Shown here piece after piece: positions 17,954-24,410 of a stretch of DNA of 42,648 bases. The number at the start of each line of letters is the position of its first letter. Within the stretch, counting starts at the first letter, position 1. Both the position numbers and the translations under genes were made by a program. The notes below the pieces were generated by a model, which searched no databases, was not told where the DNA came from, and saw only the letters and a list, made by a program, of their open reading frames with translations. The stretch is from Thermoleophilia bacterium (lineage in GTDB: Bacteria; Actinomycetota; Thermoleophilia; Gaiellales; Gaiellaceae). The stretch covers positions 1 to 42,648 of the forward strand of contig JAICYG010000002.1 in the NCBI GenBank assembly GCA_025934335.1, in the 5' to 3' direction.

Positions 17954-18168
17954 TTCAACGTCGCGAGCACGTCGGCGAGCTCCGGGAACCGCCGCTCGGC
18001 GCGCTTCGAGAAGACGAGCTCGCCGTCGGCGAGCACGTCGAACTGGCTGTTCTCGCCCACGTGCATCTCCGCCTCGTGCCCCAGCCCGTTCAGCTCCGCC
18101 GCGAGACTCGCGGCGCGTCGGTCATAGCCGCTTCAGACCGGGCAATAGAGGATCTCGATACGCGCCAC
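17950..18168 (-). CDS. SelW/Rdx-family selenoprotein candidate with in-frame TGA (Sec) at codon 12
   Basis: Read through one TGA, this 73-codon frame encodes a complete 72-residue Rdx (SelT/SelW/SelH) protein. It begins VARIEILYCPVU-SGYDRRAAS and continues with FDVLADGELVFSKR and RFPELADVL, matching the family's CxxC/CxxU redox loop, FEV-dGelvFSK and FP regions. The TGA (18135-18133) sits exactly at the second redox residue. A stem-loop fitting a bacterial SECIS starts 17 nt later. GTG start with TACAGT 7 nt upstream; the TGA stop overlaps the GNAT GTG by 4 bp. Selenocysteine insertion is inferred; a Cys-to-stop mutation is the alternative. Normal gene calling misses this gene. Confidence 0.8.
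18097..18115 (-). promoter_or_regulatory. Bacterial SECIS-like stem-loop after the in-frame TGA
   Basis: Read on the minus strand, CGCCGCG (18115-18109) and CGCGGCG (18103-18097) make a perfect 7-bp stem around the loop AGUCU, closable to 8 bp with loop GUC. The loop begins 24 nt after the UGA. The published bacterial SECIS model asks for an apical loop 16-37 nt from the UGA with a G in its first two positions, and both hold. The hairpin lies inside the coding region, as in bacteria. Confidence 0.65.
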
Positions 18169-18175
18169 GACTTCG

Positions 18176-18194
18176 ACTGTACCTCCCGTAGGGT
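18176..18194. promoter_or_regulatory. Back-to-back -10 elements for selenoprotein and epimerase genes
   Basis: TACAGT on the minus strand (18181-18176) is 7 nt before the GTG of the SelW-like gene. TAGGGT on the plus strand (18189-18194) is 6 nt before the ATG of the epimerase gene. Only 32 bp separate the two start codons and no Shine-Dalgarno sequence is present, so both transcripts are probably leaderless and their promoters interleave. Confidence 0.5.
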
Positions 18195-18200
18195 GGCCGG

Positions 18201-19172
18201 ATGCGCCTCCTCGTTCTCGGCGGCACGCAGTTCCTCGGCCGCCACACGGTCGACGCCGCGCTCGCGCGCGGCCACGACGTGACCACGTTCAACCGCGGGC
18301 GTACGCGCCCGGAGCTGTTCCCCGACGTCGAGAAGCTGCACGGCGACCGCGAGGGCGACCTTGGCGCGCTCGCCGGCCGTTCCTTCGACGCGGTCGTCGA
18401 CACGAGTGGCTACGTCCCGCGCGTCGTTCGCGAGACGACCGACGCGCTCGGCGACGTCGGGCACTACACCTTCGTCTCCTCGATCTCCGTCTACGCAGAT
18501 CTCTCGACGGCGCCGACGGAGAGCTCGGCGGTGCGCGAGCTCGAGGAACCGACGGAGGACTGGCGAGAGGCATACGGCGAGTTGAAGGCCGATTGCGAGG
18601 ACGTGATCCGCGAGCGGTTTCCCGACGCGTTCGTGGTGCGGCCGGGGCTGATCGTCGGCCCCTGGGACCCGACCGGCCGCTTCACGTACTGGCCCGCGCG
18701 GATCGCGGCCGGCGGCCGCGTGCTCGCGCCGGCGCCGCCGGACGCCGACGCCCAGGTGATCGACGCGCGCGACCTCGCCGGCTGGATCGTGCGAGGCGGC
18801 GAGGGCGGCCTCGCCGGGACCTACAACGCCGTCGACCGCCCGGTGACGCGGGCGACGCTACTCGAGACCTGCCGCCGCGTCGCGCGGTCGGACGCCGAGC
18901 TCGCCTGGGTCGACGGCGAGTTCCTGCTCGCGCAGGACGTCGGCGAGTGGATGGAGCTCCCGCTCTGGCTCGCGAGCCCCGAGTACGCCGGGATGCTCTC
19001 GGTCGATCCCTCGCCCGCGTTCGACGCGGGGCTCGAGACACGCCCGCTCGAGGAAACGGTGCACGACACGCTCGCGTGGGTCGAGCGCGGCGAGGCGCCC
19101 GCCGAGACGGACGCCGGGCTCGAGCGCGCGAAGGAGCAGCGGGTGCTTGACGCCTGGTTCTCGAAAGAGTAG
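18201..19172 (+). CDS. NAD-dependent epimerase/dehydratase (extended SDR)
   Basis: A 323-residue extended short-chain dehydrogenase. The glycine motif LVLGGTQFLG is at residues 3-12, with FVSSISVYAD in the active-site strand and a YGELKA catalytic Tyr-Lys motif near 128. Family members act on nucleotide sugars or related ketones. An RNA-binding CSP41-like subgroup shares this look, so the substrate is open. ATG start with a TAGGGT -10 six nt upstream. Its stop lies within the repeat-rich operator of the next gene. Confidence 0.86.
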   Translation: MRLLVLGGTQFLGRHTVDAALARGHDVTTFNRGRTRPELFPDVEKLHGDREGDLGALAGRSFDAVVDTSGYVPRVVRETTDALGDVGHYTFVSSISVYADLSTAPTESSAVRELEEPTEDWREAYGELKADCEDVIRERFPDAFVVRPGLIVGPWDPTGRFTYWPARIAAGGRVLAPAPPDADAQVIDARDLAGWIVRGGEGGLAGTYNAVDRPVTRATLLETCRRVARSDAELAWVDGEFLLAQDVGEWMELPLWLASPEYAGMLSVDPSPAFDAGLETRPLEETVHDTLAWVERGEAPAETDAGLERAKEQRVLDAWFSKE

Positions 19173-19193
19173 TTTCGAAAGATCTCTTTCGAA
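19160..19193. promoter_or_regulatory. Inverted-repeat operator of the ArsR/MFS operon
   Basis: TTCGAAAG (19174-19181) and CTTTCGAA (19186-19193) form a perfect 8-bp inverted repeat with the spacer ATCT. A further half-site, CTCGAAAGAG, lies at 19160-19169. Such sites are typical for dimeric winged-helix ArsR-type repressors, and the regulator gene starts right after it. Autoregulation of regulator plus transporter is inferred. A TAGTTT hexamer (19170-19175) would be covered by the bound repressor. Confidence 0.6.
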
Positions 19194-19223
19194 GGCTCGC
19201 TCACCGTCTCCGACCCGCGCGCG

Positions 19224-19715
19224 ATGCGGGCGCTCGCGCACCCGACACGGCTCGCGCTGCTCGACCACCTGCACGCGGTCGACCAGGCGACCGCGACCGA
19301 GTGCTCGGAATTCGTCGACGAGAGCCCATCGTCGTGCAGCTACCACCTGCGCGCGCTCGCGAAGTGGGGCTTCGTCGAGGAGGGAGGCGGCGGCGCCGGT
19401 CGCGAGCGGCCGTGGCGCGCGACGGCAACCCGCATCGAGTTCCCGTCCGACGGCCACGAGGCGACCGTGCTCAGAGACGAGCTCGTCGCGCGGCAGCAGC
19501 AGCGCGTGCGCGACTCGCTCCGGAACGAGCACGAGCTCCCGGCCGCATGGCGGCGGGCGGCGCAGACGTCCGCGGCGACGCTCGAGCTGACCGCGCGCGA
19601 GCTGGAGGAGCTCGGCGAGCGATTCGAGTCGCTCCTCGACGAGTTCCGCGGGCGTCAGCACCGGCGCGGCACGCGGCGGGTCGCCGTCTCGTTCGGCGCA
19701 GTCGCAGACAGATGA
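19224..19715 (+). CDS. ArsR-type winged-helix regulator of the adjacent MFS gene
   Basis: A 163-residue regulator from this ATG: an HTH with MRALAHPTRLALLDHL, then SSCSYHLRALAKWGFVEE, followed by a charged helical C-terminus. The class (HTH_20/ArsR) controls efflux genes. The conserved start of the domain (SLTVSDPRA) lies upstream of the ATG in the same open frame. The only plausible start there is an ATC at 19182, 6 nt after TAGTTT, so translation may begin earlier. Its end overlaps the MFS ATG by 4 bp. Confidence 0.85.
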   Translation: MRALAHPTRLALLDHLHAVDQATATECSEFVDESPSSCSYHLRALAKWGFVEEGGGGAGRERPWRATATRIEFPSDGHEATVLRDELVARQQQRVRDSLRNEHELPAAWRRAAQTSAATLELTARELEELGERFESLLDEFRGRQHRRGTRRVAVSFGAVADR

Positions 19716-20932
19716 GGATGCTGCGCGACCGTCGCCTCGCCGCGCTGCTCGCGGCCGAGGTGGTCTCGTCGACCGGCACCCAGATGACGTGGGTCGCGAT
19801 CCCGTGGTTCGTACTGCGCGCGACCGGGTCGCCGCAGCGGATGACGTGGGTGATCATCGCTGAGGTCCTCCCCGTCGCGCTGCTCGGCTTCTGGGGCGGC
19901 GCGATCGCGGCACGCGTCGGGACGAGGCGCACCATGCTCGTCTGCGACCTCGCACGGGCGCCGCTTTTCGCCTCGATCCCGGCGCTGCACGCGCTCGGGC
20001 TCCTGCCGTTCCCCGCGCTGCTCGCAATCGTCGCAGCGAGCGGTGTCTTCCTGGCGCCGTACTTCTCGGTGCAGCGCTCGGTCGTACCGGAGCTCGTCGG
20101 GGAGGAGCAGACGACCGTCGCGCAGGCGACCGCGCTCTTCCAGGCGGCGAACCGACTGACGATCTTCGTCGGCCCACCGCTCGCGGGCGTGCTGATCTCG
20201 CTGATCGGAGCCTCGCCCGTCCTCTACGTCGATGCTGCGTCGTATCTTCTGTCGTTCCTGCTGCTCGCGCTCTTCGTCCACCCGCCGCAGGTCGAGACGG
20301 AGGAGCGGCCGAGCGTGCTCGCGGGCGTCCGGTTCCTCCTGCGCGACCGCCTCCTGCGCGTCTGGACGCCGGCGTTCACGCTCATCGACGTCTGCTGGAT
20401 GCTGCTGTTCGCATCGCTGCCCGTACTGGTCGTCTCGCACTACCACGCGAACCCGCGCATCCTCGGCTGGCTGTTCGGCGCCCTCGGCGGCGGTGCGCTC
20501 GTCGGCGCCTTCGTCTCGATGTGGACGGTCCGCCGCTTCGACGACCCGCTCGCCCTCGGCACCGTCGCCTTCGCGCTCCAGATCGCGTCGCTCTGGATCC
20601 TGACGGTGCCGGCGCCGTGGCCCGTGCCGTTCGCCGCGATGGCGCTCGCCGGCTTCGCGATGTCGAACGTGAACGCGCCGATCCAGACGCTGACGATGCT
20701 GCGCATGCCGAAGGAGGTGCGAACACAGGGAGTCGCCGCCTTCGGCGTCTTCCAGTGCATCGCCTCGCCGGTGGGCCTGCTGCTCGCCGGCTGGGCGCTC
20801 TCGCGCTACGACCCCCGCTCGGTGCTCGTCGTCGTGCTCGGCGCGAAGACGATCGCCGTCGTCGCGTTCGCGGCGGCCGCAATCGCAGAGCGGTCGTCGC
20901 TCCGCGCTGCGACCGTAGACTCGGCTCTGTGA
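19712..20932 (+). CDS. MFS transporter (DHA-like efflux)
   Basis: A 406-residue major facilitator with about twelve hydrophobic helices. It opens with MRMLRDRRLAALLAAEVVSSTGTQM, shortened here as an enterobactin-exporter/MFS_3-like N-terminus, and has an ARVGTRR loop between helices 2 and 3. Probably exports a small toxic or signalling molecule out of the cell. The upstream ArsR-type regulator and the shared operator suggest ligand-induced efflux. ATG lies in an ATGA overlap. Confidence 0.87.
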   Translation: MRMLRDRRLAALLAAEVVSSTGTQMTWVAIPWFVLRATGSPQRMTWVIIAEVLPVALLGFWGGAIAARVGTRRTMLVCDLARAPLFASIPALHALGLLPFPALLAIVAASGVFLAPYFSVQRSVVPELVGEEQTTVAQATALFQAANRLTIFVGPPLAGVLISLIGASPVLYVDAASYLLSFLLLALFVHPPQVETEERPSVLAGVRFLLRDRLLRVWTPAFTLIDVCWMLLFASLPVLVVSHYHANPRILGWLFGALGGGALVGAFVSMWTVRRFDDPLALGTVAFALQIASLWILTVPAPWPVPFAAMALAGFAMSNVNAPIQTLTMLRMPKEVRTQGVAAFGVFQCIASPVGLLLAGWALSRYDPRSVLVVVLGAKTIAVVAFAAAAIAERSSLRAATVDSAL

Positions 20933-21648
20933 AGCGGCTCGAGGGAAGGCACGTCCTCGTCACCGGGGCGGGCAGGGGCATCGGACGCGCGATCGCCGAA
21001 CGGGTCGCCGCGGAGGGTGCACGGCTGACACTGCTCGACCGCGACGCGACCGGCCTGAATGACGTCGTCGCGGGAGCGGCGACGCGCGTCGTCGACATCC
21101 GCGATCGCGACGCCGTCCTCGCGGCGTTCACGGAGCCGCTCGACGCGCTCGTCGCGAATGCGGGCATCGGCGGCGCGAACGACCCCGGCGACGAAGACCG
21201 CTTCGACGAGATCGTCGGCACGAACCTCTACGGCACCTACTGGTGCGCCCGCGCGGCCGAGCCGCTGCTCGCCGACGGCGGCCGCATCGTCGTCACGTCG
21301 TCGATCCTCGCGCGGATCGGCGTCGCCCGCTACACCGGCTACTGCGCGTCGAAGGCGGGGCTGCTCGGGCTGGTGCGCTCGCTCGCGGCCGAGCTCGCGC
21401 CGCGGCGGATCCAGGTGAACGCGGTCTGCCCGGGCTGGGTGAACACGGACATGACGCGGCTGGGGTTGTCGCTGTGGGAGGGCCTGACCGAGGCCGAGGC
21501 GTGGGAGATCGCGAAGCAGGAGGTGCCGCTCGCGCGGATGAGCGAGCCGGAGGAGATCGCCGGCACGGTCGCCTGGCTCCTCTCGGACGACGCGCTCGGC
21601 GTCACCGGGCAGGCGATCGACCACAACAACGGCGCCTTCATGATCTAG
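20929..21648 (+). CDS. SDR-family oxidoreductase (classical)
   Basis: A 239-residue classical short-chain dehydrogenase. Cofactor motif TGAGRGIG (residues 12-19), NAG motif (ANAGIGG), active-site Ser in VTSSIL, and YTGYCASKAG carrying Tyr-x3-Lys. The PGWVNTDM loop follows. It reduces or oxidises an unknown carbonyl/alcohol with NAD(P). The GTG start overlaps the MFS stop by 4 bp but also has its own TAGACT -10 seven nt upstream, so it can be transcribed with or without the efflux gene. Confidence 0.9.
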   Translation: MKRLEGRHVLVTGAGRGIGRAIAERVAAEGARLTLLDRDATGLNDVVAGAATRVVDIRDRDAVLAAFTEPLDALVANAGIGGANDPGDEDRFDEIVGTNLYGTYWCARAAEPLLADGGRIVVTSSILARIGVARYTGYCASKAGLLGLVRSLAAELAPRRIQVNAVCPGWVNTDMTRLGLSLWEGLTEAEAWEIAKQEVPLARMSEPEEIAGTVAWLLSDDALGVTGQAIDHNNGAFMI

Positions 21649-21683
21649 ACGCTCCGTCCGACGCGGGTCCTATGGTTCCGCGC

Positions 21684-22421
21684 ATGCTCGAGCGCGACTA
21701 CCTCCGCCGCGGGACCCTGGAGTTCGTCGGGGTCTTCGCCCTCATCTTCGTCGCCGCAGGCGGCGCCGCCTATGCCCGCTCCCCGATCGACCTCGCCTTC
21801 GCGAACGGGCTCGTGATCGCCGTCATGGTCTGTGCCGCAGGCCCGATCTCGGGGGGCCACATCAACCCCGCGGTCACGCTGGGCTTTCTCGTCACGCGCC
21901 GGATCACGGCGGCGCTCGCGGTCGTCTACTTCGTCGCGCAGTTCGGCGGCGCGATCCTCGCGGCGCTGCTCCTCAAGTGGGTGCTGCCGCAGGGCGTCGA
22001 GGACGGCGCGAAGCTCGGCGTCCCCGCGCTCGGCTCCGGCATCGGCTCGGGTCAGGCGGTCGTGATCGAGGCCGTGCTCACGTTCTTCCTCGTCTGGGTC
22101 GTCTTCGCGACGGCCGTCGACCCGCGCGGCACGTTCAAGCAGATCGCCGGGCTCGCGATCGGGTTCGTGATCGCGTTCGACGTCCTGATGGCGTACGGCC
22201 TCACGGGCGGGGCGATGAACCCGGCGCGCGCCTTCGGGCCGCAGCTCGCGGGGAACCACTGGGAGCACGGCTGGATCTGGTACGTCGGCCCGTTCGCAGG
22301 CGGCGTCATCGCGGCGTCGCTGTACGAGCTGCTGTACCTGCGCCCGACGAGGCCGGGGCCCGTCGGCGCGCCCGGGTCGGGCATCGATGAGCCCCGCGTC
22401 GGCGACGCCGCAGCCTCGTAG
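21684..22421 (+). CDS. MIP-family channel (aquaporin)
   Basis: A 245-residue six-helix channel with both pore NPA motifs: GGHINPAVT near residue 58 and GGAMNPARAF near 180. It conducts water or small neutral solutes across the cytoplasmic membrane. The ATG at 21684 is preferred over the in-frame ATG at 21672 because TATGGT (21671-21676) sits 7 nt before it, the spacing seen at many starts in this window; the earlier ATG lies inside that hexamer. Pro-rich cytoplasmic tail. Confidence 0.92.
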   Translation: MLERDYLRRGTLEFVGVFALIFVAAGGAAYARSPIDLAFANGLVIAVMVCAAGPISGGHINPAVTLGFLVTRRITAALAVVYFVAQFGGAILAALLLKWVLPQGVEDGAKLGVPALGSGIGSGQAVVIEAVLTFFLVWVVFATAVDPRGTFKQIAGLAIGFVIAFDVLMAYGLTGGAMNPARAFGPQLAGNHWEHGWIWYVGPFAGGVIAASLYELLYLRPTRPGPVGAPGSGIDEPRVGDAAAS

Positions 22422-22456
22422 GCGCTGCGCCCGGCCTTCCGCTAGGTTCCTCGTCG

Positions 22457-23038
22457 ATGCTCGCGGACGCCCAGTTCGTCGTCGCCGCGCTCGAGACGAG
22501 CCACAAGATCGGCCTCGCCGCCGTCGCGATCGCGTTCATTGCGTTCGCGCTCGTCTCGTCGTTCGTCCTCCCGCGCCGGAGCCCGAACTTCCCGGGGAAG
22601 CACATGGGTCTGTACGTCACGGTGTGCGTCCTCTTCTTCGTCGGAATGCTCGCGGCCGTGCTCGTGCTCGGGAAGGAGCGGTCGGAGGCAAGCGAGTCGC
22701 CGGCGCACACGGCGACGGTGAGCAAGCCGCTGCCGAGCCAGACGACCGCGGCGCCGACCACGACCGAATCAGGAGGCGCCGGTGGTGCGACGAAGGGTGA
22801 CGCGACCGCCGGCAAGGCGGTCTTCGCGAGCGCCGGTTGCAGCGGCTGCCACACGCTGAAGGCGGCGAACGCGAGCGGCAAGGTCGGCCCCGACCTCGAC
22901 CAGCTGAAGCCCGCCGAGGACACGGTCGTCCACCAGGTCGAGAACGGCGGCGGCGCGATGCCTGCCTTCAAGGGGCAGCTGTCGGCGAAGCAGATCCAGG
23001 ACGTCGCCGCGTTCGTCTACGCGTCCACCCACTCCTAG
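22457..23038 (+). CDS. Membrane-anchored c-type cytochrome
   Basis: A 193-residue protein with two membrane helices (about 15-38 and 50-72), a Ser/Thr/Pro/Gly-rich linker (about 78-112) and a single class I cytochrome c domain. Heme motif CSGCH: C128, C131, H132; axial Met is M168 in GGAMPAF. It should act as an extracytoplasmic electron carrier of the respiratory chain. The domain is clearly paralogous to the lipoprotein cytochrome at 41994-42410. TAGGTT is 8 nt before the ATG. Confidence 0.9.
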   Translation: MLADAQFVVAALETSHKIGLAAVAIAFIAFALVSSFVLPRRSPNFPGKHMGLYVTVCVLFFVGMLAAVLVLGKERSEASESPAHTATVSKPLPSQTTAAPTTTESGGAGGATKGDATAGKAVFASAGCSGCHTLKAANASGKVGPDLDQLKPAEDTVVHQVENGGGAMPAFKGQLSAKQIQDVAAFVYASTHS

Positions 23039-23063
23039 CGCACGCGGCCCCGAAAAGACGAAA

Positions 23064-23084
23064 CCCGCCCGGGGGAGGGGCGGG
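23064..23084 (-). terminator. Terminator-like hairpin downstream of tRNA-Ser(GCT)
   Basis: CCCGCCC (23064-23070) pairs with GGGCGGG (23078-23084). On the minus strand the stem is followed by a T-rich stretch, so it would end transcription coming from the tRNA genes; it may also act on the convergent cytochrome gene. The remaining bases to 23198 show no gene. Confidence 0.5.
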
Positions 23085-23198
23085 AATCGCCGCAGTTCAC
23101 GTCAGTCCGCCGGACAGTGTCAGGGGGGAGCCGGCACGGGCATCCTCGTCGATCGTCTCGGCTCCGCGCATCAACCAGAAGGGTGATTTGCGCCGGAG

Positions 23199-23289
23199 CG
23201 GAGAAGGAGGGATTCGAACCCTCGAGGCAGGGATTTCCCCACCTAACGCCTTAGCAGGGCGCCGCCTTCAGCCACTCGGCCACTTCTCC
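23199..23289 (-). tRNA. tRNA-Ser (GCT anticodon)
   Basis: A 91-nt class II tRNA. Acceptor GGAGAAG pairs with CTTCTCC, the T arm is GAGGG-TTCGAAT-CCCTC, the anticodon loop CTGCTAA gives GCT, and the long variable arm typical of serine is present. The discriminator is G and CCA is not encoded. Reads AGC/AGU codons. Confidence 0.95.
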
Positions 23290-23322
23290 GGGCGCGCGCA
23301 TCGTACCGCAGTGCCCCGGACG

Positions 23323-23350
23323 CGAAAGCCCGCGCGAAGGCGGGCTTTCG
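23323..23350 (-). terminator. Hairpin between two serine tRNA genes
   Basis: A perfect 11-bp stem, CGAAAGCCCGC and GCGGGCTTTCG, closes a 6-nt loop. It begins 6 nt after the 3' end of tRNA-Ser(GGA) in the direction of transcription. No long T run follows, so it may be a terminator or an RNA-processing element. Confidence 0.55.
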
Positions 23351-23356
23351 GCGAGG

Positions 23357-23445
23357 CGGAGGGAGAGGGATTTGAACCCTCGACGCACCTTTCGGCACGT
23401 ACGCGATTTCCAGTCGCGCTCCTTAGACCGCTCGGACACCCCTCC
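23357..23445 (-). tRNA. tRNA-Ser (GGA anticodon)
   Basis: An 89-nt class II tRNA. Acceptor GGAGGGG/TCCCTCC with a terminal wobble pair, T arm GAGGG-TTCAAAT-CCCTC, anticodon loop CTGGAAA giving GGA, long variable arm, discriminator G, no encoded CCA. Reads UCC/UCU codons. 14 bp downstream of the cupin stop. Confidence 0.95.
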
Positions 23446-23459
23446 GAGCGGAGGCCATC

Positions 23460-23912
23460 CTAGCCTTCGCCGCTTCGCGTCCCCATCGGCTCGACGGACG
23501 CGTTCGCGGGCACGTGCTGCACGGCGACGGTTCCCTCGACGTAGTGCTGCGCAGCGGGCCACGGCGCGAGCACGAGCACGAGCATCGAGTCCTCGAGCGC
23601 TCGGACCGCGTGTCGCTCGCCCGGATCGAAGGTGACGACGGAGCCGCCACCGCACTCCACCGACTCGCCGCTCGCCTCGACGGACACGCGTCCATGGTGG
23701 ACGTGCACGACCGCCCGCTCCCGGACGTGGTGCTCGCCCATCGCCTCGCCGGCGGCGAGCTCGATCACCACGACGCGGCACTCGGGCGCGCTGAAGAGCA
23801 CGCGCGGGATCTGTCCGTCGCGCCGCGGCACGCGCGGAGCATCCGACCCCGGCTCGCGCGGCGTCTGCTTCTCGGTCGACGGAGGCAGCGAGCTCAGGTC
23901 CCAGCGCTTCAC
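23460..23912 (-). CDS. Cupin-domain protein
   Basis: A 150-residue protein with a single small cupin barrel. The first motif is GEAMGEHHVRERAVVHVHHG, whose His residues and Glu form a metal site, and the second is FDPGERHAV. No catalytic partner domain is present, so enzyme or sensor function cannot be assigned. GTG start with TAGCCT 8 nt upstream. It sits between two serine tRNA genes on the same strand and could be cotranscribed with the downstream tRNAs. Confidence 0.78.
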   Translation of the reverse strand: MKRWDLSSLPPSTEKQTPREPGSDAPRVPRRDGQIPRVLFSAPECRVVVIELAAGEAMGEHHVRERAVVHVHHGRVSVEASGESVECGGGSVVTFDPGERHAVRALEDSMLVLVLAPWPAAQHYVEGTVAVQHVPANASVEPMGTRSGEG

Positions 23913-23943
23913 GGCCGGGAAGGCTAACGACTCGCACGCGCAC

Positions 23944-23974
23944 AGGTGTCTGACACCAGTGGTGTCAGACACCT
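23944..23974. repeat. Nested perfect palindrome, REP-like
   Basis: Arms AGGTGTCTGACACCA (23944-23958) and TGGTGTCAGACACCT (23960-23974) are exact reverse complements around one G. Each arm also contains a 13-bp near-palindrome (GGTGTC-N-GACACC), so one unit is repeated head to tail. It lies 9 bp downstream of tRNA-Ser(CGA). It may terminate that transcript or be a mobile REP-type unit; no second copy occurs in the window. Confidence 0.7.
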
Positions 23975-23983
23975 CGGACGATA

Positions 23984-24072
23984 CGGAGGGGGAGGGATTT
24001 GAACCCTCGATCCGCCTTGCGACGGATAACGGTTTTCGAGACCGCCGCATTCGACCGCTCTGCCACCCCTCC
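23984..24072 (-). tRNA. tRNA-Ser (CGA anticodon)
   Basis: An 89-nt class II tRNA. Acceptor GGAGGGG/CCCCTCC, T arm GAGGG-TTCAAAT-CCCTC, anticodon loop CTCGAAA giving CGA, long variable arm, discriminator G, no encoded CCA. Reads UCG codons, which are common in the neighbouring genes. Confidence 0.95.
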
Positions 24073-24096
24073 GAGCGGGCGCAGTGTAGCCGTCGC

Positions 24097-24390
24097 TCAG
24101 TCGTGGATCCGCGCGATCACGTCCTCACGCTTGAGGACGCGGACGCGGTGCGACGAGCGCGCGAGCCGAACCTCGTAGCCGGCGTCACGCGCGAAGAGCA
24201 CCTTGTCGCCCGGCTCCAGGACGGTCACGTCGGCGCCGACCGCAGCGACGATGCCGGTCCGCACGTGCGTCGCCTCGTTGGCCGGAACGATCAGCCCGCT
24301 CGGGAGCTCCGACTCGTCGAGGGGCTCGACGATGAGGTAGTCGTCGAGCGGCTCGAGCGTGACTCCCGCGATCGGATGGCCCTCCAACAC
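24097..24390 (-). CDS. GroES-like co-chaperonin (Cpn10), orphan
   Basis: A 97-residue Cpn10 fold. DDYLIVEPLDE near the N-terminus, a mobile-loop region ELPSGLIVPANEA, then GIVAAVGADV and LEPGDKVLFARDAGYEV. It resembles GroES, which caps GroEL in the cytoplasm, but no groEL is adjacent and the mobile loop differs from the usual form, so it may be a secondary copy. GTG start with TATCGT 6 nt upstream (24402-24397), overlapping the promoter region of the divergent polymerase gene. Confidence 0.8.
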   Translation of the reverse strand: MLEGHPIAGVTLEPLDDYLIVEPLDESELPSGLIVPANEATHVRTGIVAAVGADVTVLEPGDKVLFARDAGYEVRLARSSHRVRVLKREDVIARIHD

Positions 24391-24410
24391 GCCTCCACGA
24401 TACTCCTGCC

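Noticed and set aside
17950..18132. SelW-like gene as a pseudogene or as a short protein starting after the TGA
   Set aside because: The frame is intact before and after the TGA, the TGA is at the exact redox position, a SECIS-like hairpin follows, and promoter and gene overlap are preserved. A downstream start would remove the redox motif. Not fully excluded.
21672..21683. Earlier ATG as aquaporin start
   Set aside because: It lies within the TATGGT hexamer that is spaced correctly for the ATG at 21684.
23199..24072. CRISPR-like array, because similar sequences recur at intervals
   Set aside because: The repeats are the conserved arms of three serine tRNA genes.
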